Below are positions 41,617-42,078 of a stretch of DNA of 42,078 nt, piece after piece; position 1 is the first letter of the stretch, and each line of letters opens with the position of its first letter. Below the pieces are notes generated by a model, which saw nothing but the letters and a program-made list of their open reading frames with translations, made no database searches and was not told the DNA's origin. The stretch comes from Lewinellaceae bacterium (GTDB lineage Bacteria; Bacteroidota; Bacteroidia; Chitinophagales; Saprospiraceae). The translations under genes and the position numbers were made by a program. The stretch is from contig JAHELJ010000033.1 in assembly GCA_024644235.1 (NCBI GenBank), positions 3,941 to 46,018 on the forward strand, written 5' to 3'.

Positions 41617-42078
41617 ATGAGACTTTTTAAATGGATTCTATTTGTGGTTATGTCCGCTGGTATGTTCAGCATATCGGCGCAACAACCTGGTGAAATCAGC
41701 TATTCGGATGACACCTCCTTTCCGGAGGGAATACTTGGCGAGAGGGTCCAAGCATTCCTGAATGCTTTCAATAGCAATCAAGACAAGACGATACAAGACT
41801 TTCTGGAAAAACAATGTACACAGCAGTTCCAAGGGTTTGTACCTATGGAAGATCACCTTCGCATCTTTGCAGACTTCTACCGTCGATCAGGCGGACTAGA
41901 CTTCCACAGTGTACGCAGCTACGAACCACCAAGACCAGGCGAAACAGTGTTGATCCTGAAAGACCGGACTATAGGCGGTTGGCATGGTGTAACCCTCATG
42001 GTGCCGCATGCGGAATCAAAGATCGACGGGATCATGTTTTCTCCGGCAAGGGCTCCGCAGGATATCACAATGCCGTCA
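41617..42078 (+). CDS. Exported protein, N-terminal part (runs off the window)
   Basis: The frame from ATG 41617 stays open to the last base (154 codons). It begins with a signal peptide (WILFVVMSAGMFSISAQ), then GERVQAFLNAFNSNQDKTIQDF (in part), a segment resembling the NTF2-like or helper domain often found in front of exported serine hydrolases and S41 peptidases in Bacteroidota: MEDHLRIFADFYRRSGGLDF (in part), ILKDRTIGGWHGVTLMV and IDGIMFSPARAPQD. The catalytic part, if any, lies outside the window, so no enzyme is named. A one-mismatch -7 box TATATTTA (41586-41593) lies about 24 nt upstream. Confidence 0.65.
   Translation, partial: MRLFKWILFVVMSAGMFSISAQQPGEISYSDDTSFPEGILGERVQAFLNAFNSNQDKTIQDFLEKQCTQQFQGFVPMEDHLRIFADFYRRSGGLDFHSVRSYEPPRPGETVLILKDRTIGGWHGVTLMVPHAESKIDGIMFSPARAPQDITMPS

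Overview
The window looks like a chromosomal segment of a Bacteroidota bacterium, most likely in the Saprospiria/Lewinella area; that placement is inferred from family content, not from a marker gene. The signs are a C-terminal type IX secretion (T9SS) sorting domain, a T9SS plug (DUF5103) protein, a lamin-tail/FlgD-type protein end, an outer-membrane beta-barrel receptor of the Bacteroidota type, and repeated perfect matches to the Bacteroidota -7 promoter box TAnnTTTG, often 20-40 nt before the chosen start codons. No rRNA, tRNA, CRISPR array, prophage or classical insertion sequence was recognised.

Layout. 1-1768 (+): the end of a secreted lamin-tail protein, a membrane-anchored endonuclease/exonuclease/phosphatase-like protein whose catalytic motifs are degraded, and a diacylglycerol-kinase-family protein. 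1757-5000: phosphohexomutase (-), isoaspartyl methyltransferase pcm (+), a small lipoprotein (-) and the deaminase tadA (-). 5033-8458 (+): guaB, a 3-methyladenine DNA glycosylase and the T9SS plug protein in one run. 8497-11995 (+): TolC-type channel, HlyD/MacA-type adaptor and a TIGR04282 (DUF2064) transferase. 11979-13269 (-): ECF sigma factor and a TPR membrane protein. 13342-16475 (-): bacilliredoxin, terminator, then gamma-glutamyltransferase and a class IV aminotransferase. 16677-17714 (+): nadA. 17981-25888 (+): a 2635-residue secreted protein with a malectin-like domain, an SdrD_B-like domain, dockerin-like repeats and a T9SS sorting domain. 25952-30322 (-): PfkB-family kinase and a large heme-binding propeller/HEAT lipoprotein. 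30460-30912 (+): SRPBCC protein.

30913-33170 is an island almost without genes. It holds a 9-bp minisatellite, then two blocks of about 126-132-bp tandem repeats, each unit carrying two short GC-rich dyads. Between the blocks lies one small DUF559 (PD-(D/E)XK-like) endonuclease gene, and a 16-bp direct repeat brackets the whole. This is the best candidate in the window for an undescribed element: a nuclease-associated hairpin-repeat array.

33171-40515 (-): DUF2461 protein, OPT-family transporter, an outer-membrane beta-barrel receptor, and a histidine kinase/response regulator pair. The receptor promoter and the regulator promoter carry the same TCTGAAG/TTTGAAG boxes on an 11-bp grid, at exactly the same distance (9 nt) from a perfect -7 box. 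This suggests that the two-component system controls both itself and the receptor. The right end (+) has a YdjC-like deacetylase and the start of a secreted protein cut off by the window edge.
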